A stretch of DNA of 64,000 nucleotides from Rhynchopus sp. YZ270_cl-10 (taxonomy: Eukaryota; Euglenozoa; Diplonemea; Diplonemida; Diplonemidae), in assembly GCA_964035575.1 (NCBI GenBank), contig OZ037874.1:1302001-1366000 (forward strand). The letters run 5' to 3'. The translations under genes and the position numbers were made by a program. The stretch's first letter is position 1. Every line of letters starts with the position of its first letter. Below, piece by piece: positions 54,873 to 64,000 of the stretch. Below the pieces are notes generated by a model. The model saw only the letters and a program-made list of their open reading frames with translations. It searched no databases and was not told the origin of the DNA.

Positions 54873-54987
54873 TACACAACGGTGAAGTAACGGGTGTTAC
54901 ATGTGGTGTTACAAGCACCTTTTGTTGCATGTAACGGGTTTTCACATGAAACTTCACTTGTAATGTAACTTACTTCACCGTCGTGTA
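54873..54987. mobile_element. Palindromic MITE, 115 bp
   Basis: TACACAACGGTGAAGTAA and TTACTTCACCGTCGTGTA pair in 17 of 18 bases. The inside repeats GTTACATG or CATGTAAC motifs that also pair. No target duplication identified. Confidence 0.65.
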
Positions 54988-55854
54988 CAAAAGATGGTCT
55001 AAGTAAAAGCAAAACGCAGACTTCGGATCATCACCAACGTTGCTCCGTGTGTTCATCCTACAAGCTCAACCAAAAGAAGAAAATGGGTGTATTGTGTTAT
55101 ACCCACCAAATGCCTTTCTGTTCCCCTGAATTGAAAAAAAGCATAATTTTTTTTTTTTTGCGTGTTTCTGAACTTTCACACGTTCCTTCCTCAACTCAAC
55201 AGATGTGCAATGAGAGGCACAGACACACAACGTTTCTCTTATAGAAAAGAGAGGGGGTTGGGGTTATTTTTATATACTGCGAAAGAACGAAAAGAGAAGA
55301 CGAAAATAACGAAAAAAGAAAAGAAAAGAAAAGTCGAAAGAAGAAAAAAAAAATTCGAAAATATTATCAGAAAAATCGGTGTTTGCCTCTGTGGGTTGTC
55401 TGGAATTCCTGAGACATCCGCTCACCTCCCCCTTATTTTCTTTTGCCTATTTTTGAGTTAAAAATGGTACTTTTTCTTTATAATCCAAACCCCAAAAATT
55501 ATCCTCAAAATAGTTTTTTAGGGTGTTTCTGGGCGCTCATTTGCTCTGGAAACAGTTGAGGAGCTTTTTGGGATATTTTTTTGGCATCGACCCTTAATAT
55601 CACATAGCATGGCTTCGTTCAAAAAGGAGTCCCAAACCACTAACCTACACAATGCAGCGAAGGCTGTACTCTCGAGTACGCCAATGACAAAATGGCCTGG
55701 CTGGGAAAATGTATCAGAGCCGTGGCTGAGGGCGTCCTCGGGATTACTTTTTTTCGTTGCACTGTATGATAACCAGTGTGTATTTTTTTTAATGTGTGTG
55801 TTCGACGATGAAATTTTTTTTTGCAAGTCATAAGGTTTCCTTTTTACACCTTCT

Positions 55855-55945
55855 CTTGTAGGCCAGGTACTTTGTGCTATCATCCGGATGGCTGGCATTG
55901 TATGTGGGTCAGTCGGAGGTGCCTGCATCAATAACTTCGCTTTTC
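55855..55945 (+). repeat. Module C, long copy
   Basis: TTGTAGGCCAGGTACTTTGT, ATCATCCGGATGGCTGGCAT, GGGTCAGTCGGAGGTGCCTG, CATCAATAACTTCGC. Confidence 0.6.
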
Positions 55946-56627
55946 CATTCTGGGGGAGGGCGACGATGCTGCAACCCCCTTTTTTTTGTCACCTCATGAA
56001 ATGAAGGAGGAAATAGAAACAAAGCATTTTGAACACACTTTGCGGTTCTGGGGACGAACCGCGCTGCAGAGCCACGCCTCACCAAACCAGGTCGAGGTGT
56101 GTGCGTTTCACCACAACCTCTCCCAGGGGTTTTATCGTGTGATGAGTGTTCTGTTTATATTTCCGTTCCTGCGTCCGCCGATGCACGGTAGGCGTTTGAA
56201 CTTTTCGAATTCTCTTTTTTTCTCGATATGTGGGGGAAAAAAGGGCGTTCACAGTTCAAATTTCGGCAGGAACAAAATAGTGGTGTCGGTTTTTTTTTGT
56301 ACTTATGTGGTCACGATTCAGCTGTGTGCATCGATTACACACATTATCCCCACTTCTTCATTGGGCTTGTATTTTTTTGTGCGTTTTTTTTTGTGTGCAT
56401 TTTGTTCATCAGAACGTTACCAGCGTGCAGCTGCGTAGGTCTGTTCAGCTTGTGTTCGGATGGTTCAAAATACATCAAAAGTTAAGTCATTTCGGTATTT
56501 AGGCGTGCAGAAGCAAGCCACATTAGAAGCATTGCGTGTGTTGTGTGTGTAGTCTTGCACGGCCGAGAATCACCTTCGAAAAAAAAAAAAACCCCCCCAC
56601 CGAAAATCATAATTTTTTTTTAGATTA

Positions 56628-56928
56628 CTGGGGGGGGGGCGAATAAGAGATCAGGGGTGAATAAGAGATCAGGGCCGAATAAGAGATCAGGTTGAGATTT
56701 TGGGGGTATTTTTTTTTTTTTTTTTTGCATGCGCCAGGGTTTTATCTTGAAATTTTTTTTTGAAATTTTACCCTGTCTACCCGGTCTGGCAAAAAAGTGG
56801 TCAAAATATTTTTTTTGCCTCCGGCGAAAATGTCTTTTCGCTTTTTTCCCCCCAAAAAAATTTTTTTATTTCTGGCTCGTCCGTTCGCCTAATAAGAGAT
56901 GCCACATCTCTTATTCGCCCCCCCCCAG
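56628..56928. mobile_element. TIR element with TA flanks, 301 bp
   Basis: CTGGGGGGGG then CGAATAAGAGAT at the left pairs with ATCTCTTATTCG and CCCCCCCCAG at the right; TA flanks both ends. The unit GAATAAGAGATCAGG is repeated in tandem about three times next to the left end. No coding content. Confidence 0.65.
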
Positions 56929-57215
56929 TAAACATAGACCTGTATAAAATGGTGGCTAAGAATACGCACATCTTAGCATATTTTTCTAAAATTTCCCCTC
57001 CCAAAAAAAAAAAAGTTTTGTTTTTAAAGTTGAACACTTTGCGTGGTCTTGCAGAGCAGCAGAAGGTGTGCATCACACAGACACAACTCCAACATCACAC
57101 AAAACCTAGTGAAGATGGCTGTTTTCTGGGCAGACCACACAGAGTTATCAAAGGCAACCCATTTCCTCTCTCTCTCCCTCCCACATTCCCACCCTCCACC
57201 CAACATAATATTATA

Positions 57216-57400
57216 CACAGTGGACTGTTCAAGGCAAAATACTGGTCAATAACCAGCACTTTGACCAGTACCTACTGGCCAAAGTACCAATACTTAGGTT
57301 TTTTGTGTCTCCAGCACAGCAGAACCTTATGTACGTCTATGATCAGTACGTTTTCTCATGTTGACCGGTTAAAGTAGTAACTCATGACCAGTCCACTGTG
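57216..57400. mobile_element. Possible small TIR element, 185 bp
   Basis: CACAGTGGACTG and CAGTCCACTGTG are perfect 12-base inverted ends. The inside carries repeats of GACCAGTAC or TACTGG type. Flanks do not show a clean duplication. Confidence 0.5.
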
Positions 57401-58104
57401 ACCATGTATCCATCAAAAGAACAACCGTACCTATCTACACCCACTCCACTCCACCCCCAGCACGTAGTCCAGATACGGCGCAAACGCCTTCCCCTCCCCT
57501 GGTCTACCCCGCTAGCCATCCCCGACCCTTTTCCGTTTCCGTTTCCGTTCAGTTAGTGCTATATTGTTTGTGTATGGTCAAGGTGGCTTTATGTTTCATG
57601 TTTTTAACTTATTCCCTATTTTTTTTTGGGCCTTTTGACAACTGAGAGATACTGTGTGTGGAAGCGTCAACGCATCAAACAACTACAAGAAAGGAGGGTG
57701 AGGGAACGACAAAGTGACACTTTTCCCCTTTCTCTTCGATAGCAATTAGTTGTGGTTTTTTTTTTTTTTGAGTTTTTTTTCGATCTCTTTGGGAACAACT
57801 CAGCAAATGACAGAGCTTAGCCAATCTTTACCAAGCAAGCTCTTTCTCTTGTTTTTCTATTCTATTTATTTATTCTCCCCCCCCAAAAAAAAATACGGTT
57901 TCTTTTTCGCACTTCATTGACCCACTCCCCAACGCTTCCTTTTATAGATGTTGCATGCACGCAAGGCATGTTCATCCTTCAACCTTTTTATTACAAAGGT
58001 GACGAAGCACAGAGAGAGGCTTAAGTTCATCTCATAAACGTTTATTTTTCTTTTATAGCGCTCTCTTTCGCAGATGTGTTTTGACCACATGCATTCAGGT
58101 TCTT

Positions 58105-58580
58105 TTTTTTTTACGCACACTACTTTGTGAGCGGAAAGTGTCACGTCGTTCACTCACCCAACCGTGCTCCGCAACACCACCAACCAACAGGTAATTTTTA
58201 GTGTGTGTGGAAGCGTCAACGCATCAAACAACTACAAGAAGGGGGGTGAGGGAACGACAAGTGACACTTTTTTTTTTAAACAGAAGGGAGCATTTTTGCT
58301 GTTGTAGGCCGCAGGATGCCTTTGTGCTTTCATCTGAATCGCTGGCATCGTACAGTGGGTCAGTCGGAGGTGCCTGCATTAATAATTACAGTTTTTGTTG
58401 AATTTCTGTGTCTGTACTTTCGGTTCATTGAATGTACCGGCCGCGTACATAGGACGGGGCCGGTACATTCATTGCATATCTGCCCATTGCGGGTTTCCAG
58501 GGGGGAATTAGTACAGCCGGTCATTGTACTAAGGTACACTGTCAACGGAGAGGGCTTTTTTTTTTGTAATTTAAGTCAAA
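58105..58580 (+). repeat. Run of modules I, C and B
   Basis: Module I (58105-58270, plus), module C (58300-58395) and module B (58500-58580) follow one another with short T-rich gaps. Between C and B is a GTACCGGCCGCG hairpin (about 58433-58472, ACCGGCC against GGCCGGT). This is the densest co-oriented run of modules in the window. Confidence 0.6.
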
Positions 58581-59423
58581 CTTTAGTTTTGAGTGTAGAA
58601 TATATTATCGATTCAAATAAACCATCATATTTTATTTTTTCGGGAGAGATGATTTCAGGAGAGAACCACACCACCTCCTCTGCCTTTTTTTTTTTTGGCT
58701 GATCCTTAAGGATTCTTTGTGTGAGACCTACATTTGCACGTCAATAAAAAAAAAGCAGATTTCCCTCCTCCCCCCTTGATTTTATACCCCCTGCTTGCCT
58801 TACTAAAAGTATTACAACACCACCACCACACAGGACACACAAAAAACACCCCCCCCTTTTTTTTTCTCGCTCTACTGTCCCGAAACCCCCCCAGTTCAAT
58901 CCCTCCCCCTCCTAAAAAAAACACAACTATGGACTGTCAGAAGTAGAGAGAAGACTTCAATTAAATCAAAAAGCACACTCATGCGTCCTTTCGTGTAATA
59001 TACCCTCCCTTTTTTTCTTCAGTGCCTGCTGTCCCAGAGGCGTTTGCACAATATCAACTTCACTTTCTTCTTGTTTTGACTCTCTCAATAACTATCCTTC
59101 CTTCTTCTCTTTCCCCTCTCATTTTTTTCCTTTTCTTTTTTGCTTTTTTTTCTCACCCCAAGGTTCTACATCACACCAAACTCATTTTTTTTCCCAACAA
59201 TCCAGCAAATTAGAATAACCTTCGGTGCATCTCAACGTAGAAGCCCCCTCCATTTCCCCCCCCAATCTCAAGGGGAAAAACCTAAAACCCAAAAAAATAA
59301 AGTTCTCTTTTACTACACTGTGAGAGGGCTTTGTATTTCAAACTTTAGTAGAAAAAAACTTACTTCCTTTTTAAAGGGCTCCCAAGGGGGCCTTTTTTTT
59401 AACACCCCCATTTTTCTTCTAAG

Positions 59424-62400
59424 ATGCATTCCGTTTTCCTATCATCCTTCCTCCTCCTCCTCCCTGTCATCACTGCCTCTACAATCTCTCCGCCGTTCCC
59501 TATTTCGTTCCCTACTGGCCATGCGAGGTACTATGGAACCTGCAGTAGTGGCTGGTGCTATCAGATGTGCGCGGACCACTCGTTGCTGCTTTATGGGGGT
59601 CCCACGACTGGGGCCTCATCGGAGGTGCTGCAGGGGTATCTGCAAGGTGTGCGCGCAGCACAGCACTCAGGGAATCTCCTTGCAGTGGTGCGCGATGCAG
59701 AGCCGTACTTTGTTGTGGTGGATGTCGGCGATACAGAGGGCAACACTACAGCGCCTACCTACACTGCGTATGACACGGTGCCTTTGGATATGGTCACTGC
59801 AACGGCTGACTCCTTTGTCATGCGCACACCAAATTGGAGCTTGGTGCTCTTAGAGGACGGAGCTGTGGTTAGCACACCGTTCACCGCTGTACGGTCTGTA
59901 GAAGCAACGGCAGACACCTTCTTAGTCTCGGTGGACGAAGATGAGTGGCCGGTAGCGTCGCGTACAGTGTGCATCGGTGCGTTTAGTTGCAACATGGACA
60001 ATGCAGTGGCAACGGTGGGGGATACGTCTGCTATACTAAGGGAACCTAATTCAAGGATCATCACTGTGCAGTCCCCGCAGAGCAACGTGAAGAGCAGTGG
60101 TATCGCGTACCTCTCCGAGTACAGTCGGAACCTCTATTCCACGGGATGCGGTTATGTGCTCTTTGCTGAGAATACGGTCACTGCGTGGGGCGAGCCTGGC
60201 TGTCCTGCGGCAGATACATCCGCAGTGGACCACCGTTTCAACGTCACAGCGTCAACTATGCGGCTGATGATTGTGTCCAACCAACGAGGGGCTGCTGTGT
60301 GGAATGGTGATCATTCGATCGTGACCTGGGGGGACCTGGGGGTTGCGACTGTGGTGGAGGAGGTGAACGTTGCGCTGGAGGCCAGCTTCGAGACGCTCTA
60401 CGCAAATGCAAACGCGTTTGTCGCGATACACAAAGGAGCATCGCGCATCATCGCATGGGGTCTCCCTAGCGCTGGCGGCGACACCACAACAGTGGACCAC
60501 CTGCTGGGCACGACGATAGACCAGATCTACAGCACACCGAAGCATGATGCTTTCGCACTGCGCTTTGTGAACGGCAGTGTGATAGCCTGGGGTGATGCTG
60601 GTCACGGTGGTGACGCAACGACTGTGGCGCATTTACTGCACGATGTGTCCTGGGTGCTTGCAGTGGGGAAGGGCTTCGTCGCCTTCACCGGGAACACCGA
60701 GGTGGCGTGGGGCGGCTTCAGCAGGGACGAAGGTGTCTCCCTCGCATCGTGTGCAAAAGACACGCTGCCGACCTGTCTGATGATACGCTGCTTGTACGGC
60801 TACGATCTCCTCGAGGGAGAGCACTACCAGTGTGGCACCGTGGAGGAGTGCAGGGAGGGGGATCGCTGGGCATGCTGCTCCAGGCGCGGTACTGTGTCTC
60901 ACCATACAAACGCCCCTATGAACGCCTCGAACCACTCCACTGAAGTGCCGGAGGCGTTCTCCGAAGTGCCCCTTGCGGAAGGTGAGAATGTGCCTGTGGG
61001 TTTGATCGGCGTCGTGTGTGGTAGTGTGGTGTGCTGTGTTGTGCTGGTGGTGTGTGTTGCGCGTAGGGTGCGCAGAAGGGAGGAGAAGAGTGCTGTCTTT
61101 GAGATGGATGTGGTGGTGCCGCTGATGGAGAGGGACGTGGAGTGTGGTCTCTTGGAAGGGGGTGGCGGTGGTGGCGGTGGTGAAGGTGGTGAGAGGGCGT
61201 CGCCGTCTGTGGCGTCGGGCGGTGTTGTGTCGTCTGTGCGTGACACTGTGTCGCAGCACGGCACAGCAACGACGGCCACGGGCCCGGTGTACAGCGCTGC
61301 AGGTACCTCAACAACAGCGTTGCCACACCACGGCATGTACAGCGTGCACAGCACAGGCTCCGTCAGCGAAGGCGCGTTCCCCTCCGGTACAGGTGTGGAG
61401 GGTCCCGCAGACACAGTGTACGCATCGTGGACGAAGGACCGTGAGGTCGGGCGTGGCTCGTACGGGGTGGTGTACGTGGGGCGGCTTGCGGACGGGCGTG
61501 CTGTGGCGATGAAGGAGCAGCACTCTGCGGAGCGGGGGGACGCAGACGACGCGGTGGCGAACCTGCGTCTGCTGCGGCGGCTGCGGCACCCACACCTGAC
61601 GGAGATGCTGGATGTTGTGTACGATGCTGGGGGACGGCGCCTGTGTGTGCTGATGGAGTATGTGTCCGGTGGGTCGCTGGGTGCGTACGTGCGTGGGCTG
61701 GGGCGGCGGCTGGAGGAGGCGAAGGCAGTGTTCTACATGCGCCAGGTGCTGCAGGCGTTGGGGTTCCTGCACGGGAACCGTGTGGTGCACCGGGACCTGA
61801 AGGCAGAGAACGTGCTGCTGACGGCGGCAGGTGTGGCCAAGTTGTGTGACTTTGGGTCGATGAAGCAGTTTGTGGGCACTGAGTGTGGGGATATCGATGG
61901 CTCTAGCGGTCAGGGGACGGGGACAGTGGACAGTTCGGTGCTGAGCAGGGAGCTGACACACATCGCTGCGTCACGGTACAACACGCAGGTGGGGAGTCCG
62001 CACTGGATGGCGCCTGAGGTCCTGGACCAGCTGAGTGGGTTTGTGGAGGCAGGGCCTGCAGCAGATGTGTTCAGCTTTGGGTGCACTGTGTCTGAGGTGC
62101 TGAACGAGGGTGTGCCACCGGGGAGGTTCTGTGAGGAGGGTCCGTGGGCACCCCTTGTGAAGACGATGCAGTTCCCGCCCGAGAACATAGCGACAGATGT
62201 GTCGGAGCATGCTCGCGACCTGCTCAGCAAGACGCTCCTGCGTGACCCAGATGCACGTCCGAGTGCTGTGGATCTGCTGCAGCATCCGTTCATTGCGCAG
62301 TGGACGGGTGCGAACATCACTGTTCTGCGTGAGTGTGATGGTGATGGTGATGGGGGGAACGCTGGGACACACAGGCAAGCACACGAACGGCTGAGTGCTG

Positions 62401-63341
62401 GGGCAATGCGGTCACGGACACGTATGCGTCCGCCTCTGGGGAAGGGGTCGTTTGGGGTTGTGTACCGGGCGACTGTTGCGGGCCGTGGTGGGCACGTGGC
62501 TGTGAAGGACATCCAGCTGGACGTGGGACACTCGGCAAAGGCACGGGAACGTGTGGAGCGGGAGTTTGTGCTGATGCGGTCGCTGCACCACGAACACATT
62601 GTGCAGTACCTGGGCCACATGTGGCGTGACGGGACACGCCTCGAGATCTTCATGGAGTACATGCCTGGGGGGTCTGTGCGGAGCCTGCTGCGTGCACGCA
62701 GGAAGGGGCTGGACGTGGCGACGATCTGGCGGTACGTGCGGCAGGTGCTGCTGGGGCTGGCGTACCTGCACAAAGGTGGGGATGGGTTTGCGCCAATTGC
62801 ACACCGGGATGTGAAGGCAGACAACCTGCTGCTTTCGATTGACGCAACTGTGAAGCTGTCTGACTTTGGGTGCAGCAAGCTGTTTGAGGGGGATGGGACG
62901 GGGGCAGGTGGTGGTGGAGGGGCAGGTGTGGGGACACACGAGGGTGCGAGCTTCGGTGCTGCTGGGGCGCAGACGTGTGTGGGGACGCCGTTCTGGATGG
63001 CGCCAGAGGTGCTGCAGCGCCGCCACTCACACGGGGGTGAGGGCGACTACGGGACACGCTGCGACATCTGGTCGCTGGGGTGCACTGTCGTTGAGATGCT
63101 TGGTGCCACACCCTGGCGTGTGCACGCACGCGAGACAGAACACGAGATCCTCGTTCGTGCCCTGACAAGCACAGGTGGGCCCCCTGTCCCCGACACAGCC
63201 CCGCCAGACTTGGCACACTTTTTGTCCCGCTGCTTCGTCCGCGAACCACAGCAGCGTCCTTCTGCTCAGACACTGCTGGAGGGCGATTGGAGCAGCCACG
63301 TGCACGGCGATATTGTGGAGCACATTACACCTCTTGAATGA
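59424..63341 (+). CDS. RCC1-like receptor with two STE-type kinase domains
   Basis: Single exon, 1305 aa, from ATG 59424. A signal peptide (1-18, VFLSSFLLLLPVITAS) leads an ectodomain with RCC1-like blades marked by AWG or TWG motifs at about 254, 300, 345, 388 and 427 (IAWGDAGHGGDATTVAHLLH), then a Cys-rich neck (about 445-500). A membrane helix at about 525-547 is followed by a Gly-rich linker. Kinase 1: GRGSYGVV near 676, VAMK near 694, HRDLKAEN near 789, DFG near 809, APE near 863. Kinase 2: GKGSFGVV near 1005, VAVK near 1025, HRDVKADN near 1127, DFG near 1147, GTPFWMAPE. Both keep catalytic Lys, Asp and DFG, and both look like MAP3K/STE11 types (HP-LxxYLG, GGSVRSLL, HPFI), so the protein could signal from the surface into a MAPK cascade. 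Ligand unknown. Confidence 0.93.
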   Translation: MHSVFLSSFLLLLPVITASTISPPFPISFPTGHARYYGTCSSGWCYQMCADHSLLLYGGPTTGASSEVLQGYLQGVRAAQHSGNLLAVVRDAEPYFVVVDVGDTEGNTTAPTYTAYDTVPLDMVTATADSFVMRTPNWSLVLLEDGAVVSTPFTAVRSVEATADTFLVSVDEDEWPVASRTVCIGAFSCNMDNAVATVGDTSAILREPNSRIITVQSPQSNVKSSGIAYLSEYSRNLYSTGCGYVLFAENTVTAWGEPGCPAADTSAVDHRFNVTASTMRLMIVSNQRGAAVWNGDHSIVTWGDLGVATVVEEVNVALEASFETLYANANAFVAIHKGASRIIAWGLPSAGGDTTTVDHLLGTTIDQIYSTPKHDAFALRFVNGSVIAWGDAGHGGDATTVAHLLHDVSWVLAVGKGFVAFTGNTEVAWGGFSRDEGVSLASCAKDTLPTCLMIRCLYGYDLLEGEHYQCGTVEECREGDRWACCSRRGTVSHHTNAPMNASNHSTEVPEAFSEVPLAEGENVPVGLIGVVCGSVVCCVVLVVCVARRVRRREEKSAVFEMDVVVPLMERDVECGLLEGGGGGGGGEGGERASPSVASGGVVSSVRDTVSQHGTATTATGPVYSAAGTSTTALPHHGMYSVHSTGSVSEGAFPSGTGVEGPADTVYASWTKDREVGRGSYGVVYVGRLADGRAVAMKEQHSAERGDADDAVANLRLLRRLRHPHLTEMLDVVYDAGGRRLCVLMEYVSGGSLGAYVRGLGRRLEEAKAVFYMRQVLQALGFLHGNRVVHRDLKAENVLLTAAGVAKLCDFGSMKQFVGTECGDIDGSSGQGTGTVDSSVLSRELTHIAASRYNTQVGSPHWMAPEVLDQLSGFVEAGPAADVFSFGCTVSEVLNEGVPPGRFCEEGPWAPLVKTMQFPPENIATDVSEHARDLLSKTLLRDPDARPSAVDLLQHPFIAQWTGANITVLRECDGDGDGGNAGTHRQAHERLSAGAMRSRTRMRPPLGKGSFGVVYRATVAGRGGHVAVKDIQLDVGHSAKARERVEREFVLMRSLHHEHIVQYLGHMWRDGTRLEIFMEYMPGGSVRSLLRARRKGLDVATIWRYVRQVLLGLAYLHKGGDGFAPIAHRDVKADNLLLSIDATVKLSDFGCSKLFEGDGTGAGGGGGAGVGTHEGASFGAAGAQTCVGTPFWMAPEVLQRRHSHGGEGDYGTRCDIWSLGCTVVEMLGATPWRVHARETEHEILVRALTSTGGPPVPDTAPPDLAHFLSRCFVREPQQRPSAQTLLEGDWSSHVHGDIVEHITPLE

Positions 63342-64000
63342 TGGACGCTGTGGTAGTCGTAAGAAGCTAATTTACAACCCTTCTCTCTCCGCTTTTCAAA
63401 TGAAACTCCTGCCCCCCGCGAACAAAGAATCTCGGCGAATTTAGTTCGATGCAGAAATGTGTGTTTTATGTTCGTCACTGTGCGTTTATTGTATTTGGTT
63501 TGTTCCGACTTTCTACGTTTTTTTTCTTTTGTTTAGGTGCCCACGAGGGCACATGAATATAATTACATAGTTCCACCCCCTTGAATGCCAAGTAAGCTGT
63601 GCTGCTGTTGCAGACGCCCATTTTGGACATCTACTAAAATTTCTTCCTTCATCAGTTCCTCCCAAGGATTCATCACTATTACTTGGGGGCGTTCGTAGTA
63701 GTGGCTGACTGAGTCCGTGCAGCTTAGGATCATGTTACAACACCTCGTTTTTTTTTTGGGTGCAGCTTTCATTGAGGTGACCAAGGGGTTAACTACACCT
63801 TGCCACACTCACAGGGGATGGAGTGTGCCGGATGCGGGACTATTCTGTTGTGTCCTCAAGGGGGTAAATGAACTGCCCCAACTAAACATTAAGAATAACC
63901 CTGTGGGACGCTGGCCGATGGCTGACGTCCTCCTTGGGTCAGTCGGAGGTCATTGGCCATTCTTTTTTGTGGGCGGGTTAAGAAACGAGGGAGAAGGAGC
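63342..64000. other. Right edge of the window
   Basis: Holds the possible minus-strand exon listed separately and a partial module C (GGGTCAGTCGGAGGTCATTG at about 63936-63955). Nothing else recognised. Confidence 0.4.
63563..63760 (-). CDS. Possible terminal exon of a convergent gene
   Basis: On the minus strand the frame ending at TAA (63563-63565) reads NMILSCTDSVSHYYERPQVI, VMNPWEELMKEEILVDVQNG, RLQQQHSLLGIQGGGTM. Composition and codon use are protein-like and unlike homopolymer frames. An acceptor-like CTCAG lies before SHYYERPQ, so the exon may start near 63715. The family is not recognised; upstream exons would be beyond or near the window edge. It would converge on the kinase receptor with about 220 bp between stop codons. 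Confidence 0.35.
   Translation of the reverse strand, partial: PKKKTRCCNMILSCTDSVSHYYERPQVIVMNPWEELMKEEILVDVQNGRLQQQHSLLGIQGGGTM

Larger units (their letters stand above)
53928..59423. other. Spacer with modules and small TIR elements
   Basis: Besides the elements listed separately, this holds modules L and M (54615, 54700, 55690), C (55855-55945), E (56160-56210), I (57650-57725), A (57997-58040), E (59018-59075) and a module B tail (59313-59345). 57430-57560 and 58700-58950 are ordinary C-rich or T-rich DNA. No gene recognised. TTCTTCTAAG directly before the kinase-receptor ATG looks like a splice acceptor, so a leader intron is possible. Confidence 0.4.

Noticed and set aside
61910-62878. 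322-codon minus-strand ORF opposite the kinase domains
   Set aside because: It is a shadow of the two kinase domains, whose motifs are all on the plus strand.
1-64000. Whole window as mitochondrial DNA with fragmented rRNA genes
   Set aside because: The rRNA-like modules and hairpins invite it, but intron-bearing kinesin, Atg8 and EMC4 genes show that this is nuclear DNA.

Overview
The window is nuclear DNA of a unicellular eukaryote that I cannot place further. The evidence is GT-AG spliced genes for eukaryote-only proteins (Atg8, a kinesin, the ER membrane complex subunit EMC4), a receptor-like protein with two kinase domains, and large intergenic spaces full of homopolymer T and A runs. 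Genes are cleaner in base composition than the spacers, so exons stand out.

Layout. 1-16.9 kb: no intact gene; dispersed short repeat modules, palindromes, three terminal-inverted-repeat (TIR) elements (two hAT-like), one clear fragment of 28S rRNA and a decayed minus-strand gene. 16.9-22.3 kb: three copies of one Atg8 gene, each with the same two introns. 24.2-27.6 kb: a four-exon N-terminal-motor kinesin of about 957 aa. 30.5-32.9 kb: an 816-aa low-complexity protein with a degenerate internal repeat. 34.4-41.5 kb: a roughly 257-bp satellite array split by a 2.7-kb TIR transposon that itself carries a hAT-like element, plus TIR blocks and another hAT-like element. 42.2-43.9 kb (minus): a 580-aa ORF resembling the ORF1/Gag-like protein of a retrotransposon, without a reverse transcriptase nearby. 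45-48.7 kb: a further TIR element, a coding-like terminal exon and a second satellite block. 50.2-51.4 kb: EMC4 in three exons. 52.4-53.9 kb: a 506-aa type I membrane protein. 59.4-63.3 kb: a 1305-aa single-pass protein with an RCC1-like ectodomain and two STE-type kinase domains. A possible terminal exon of a convergent gene lies near the right edge on the minus strand.

All well-supported host genes lie on the plus strand; they belong to unrelated processes (autophagy, microtubule transport, ER membrane protein insertion, surface signalling), so no pathway links them. The most unusual signal lies between the genes. A set of 40-120-bp modules recurs through spacers and introns, and several resemble, by eye, neighbouring pieces of the 3' half of large-subunit rRNA (helices about 71 to 98). 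Every copy I found of modules A, B, C and E is on the plus strand, while all D and H copies have the rRNA sense on the minus strand. Whether these are rRNA-derived repeats, debris of old rDNA, or genes for separate rRNA pieces is open.
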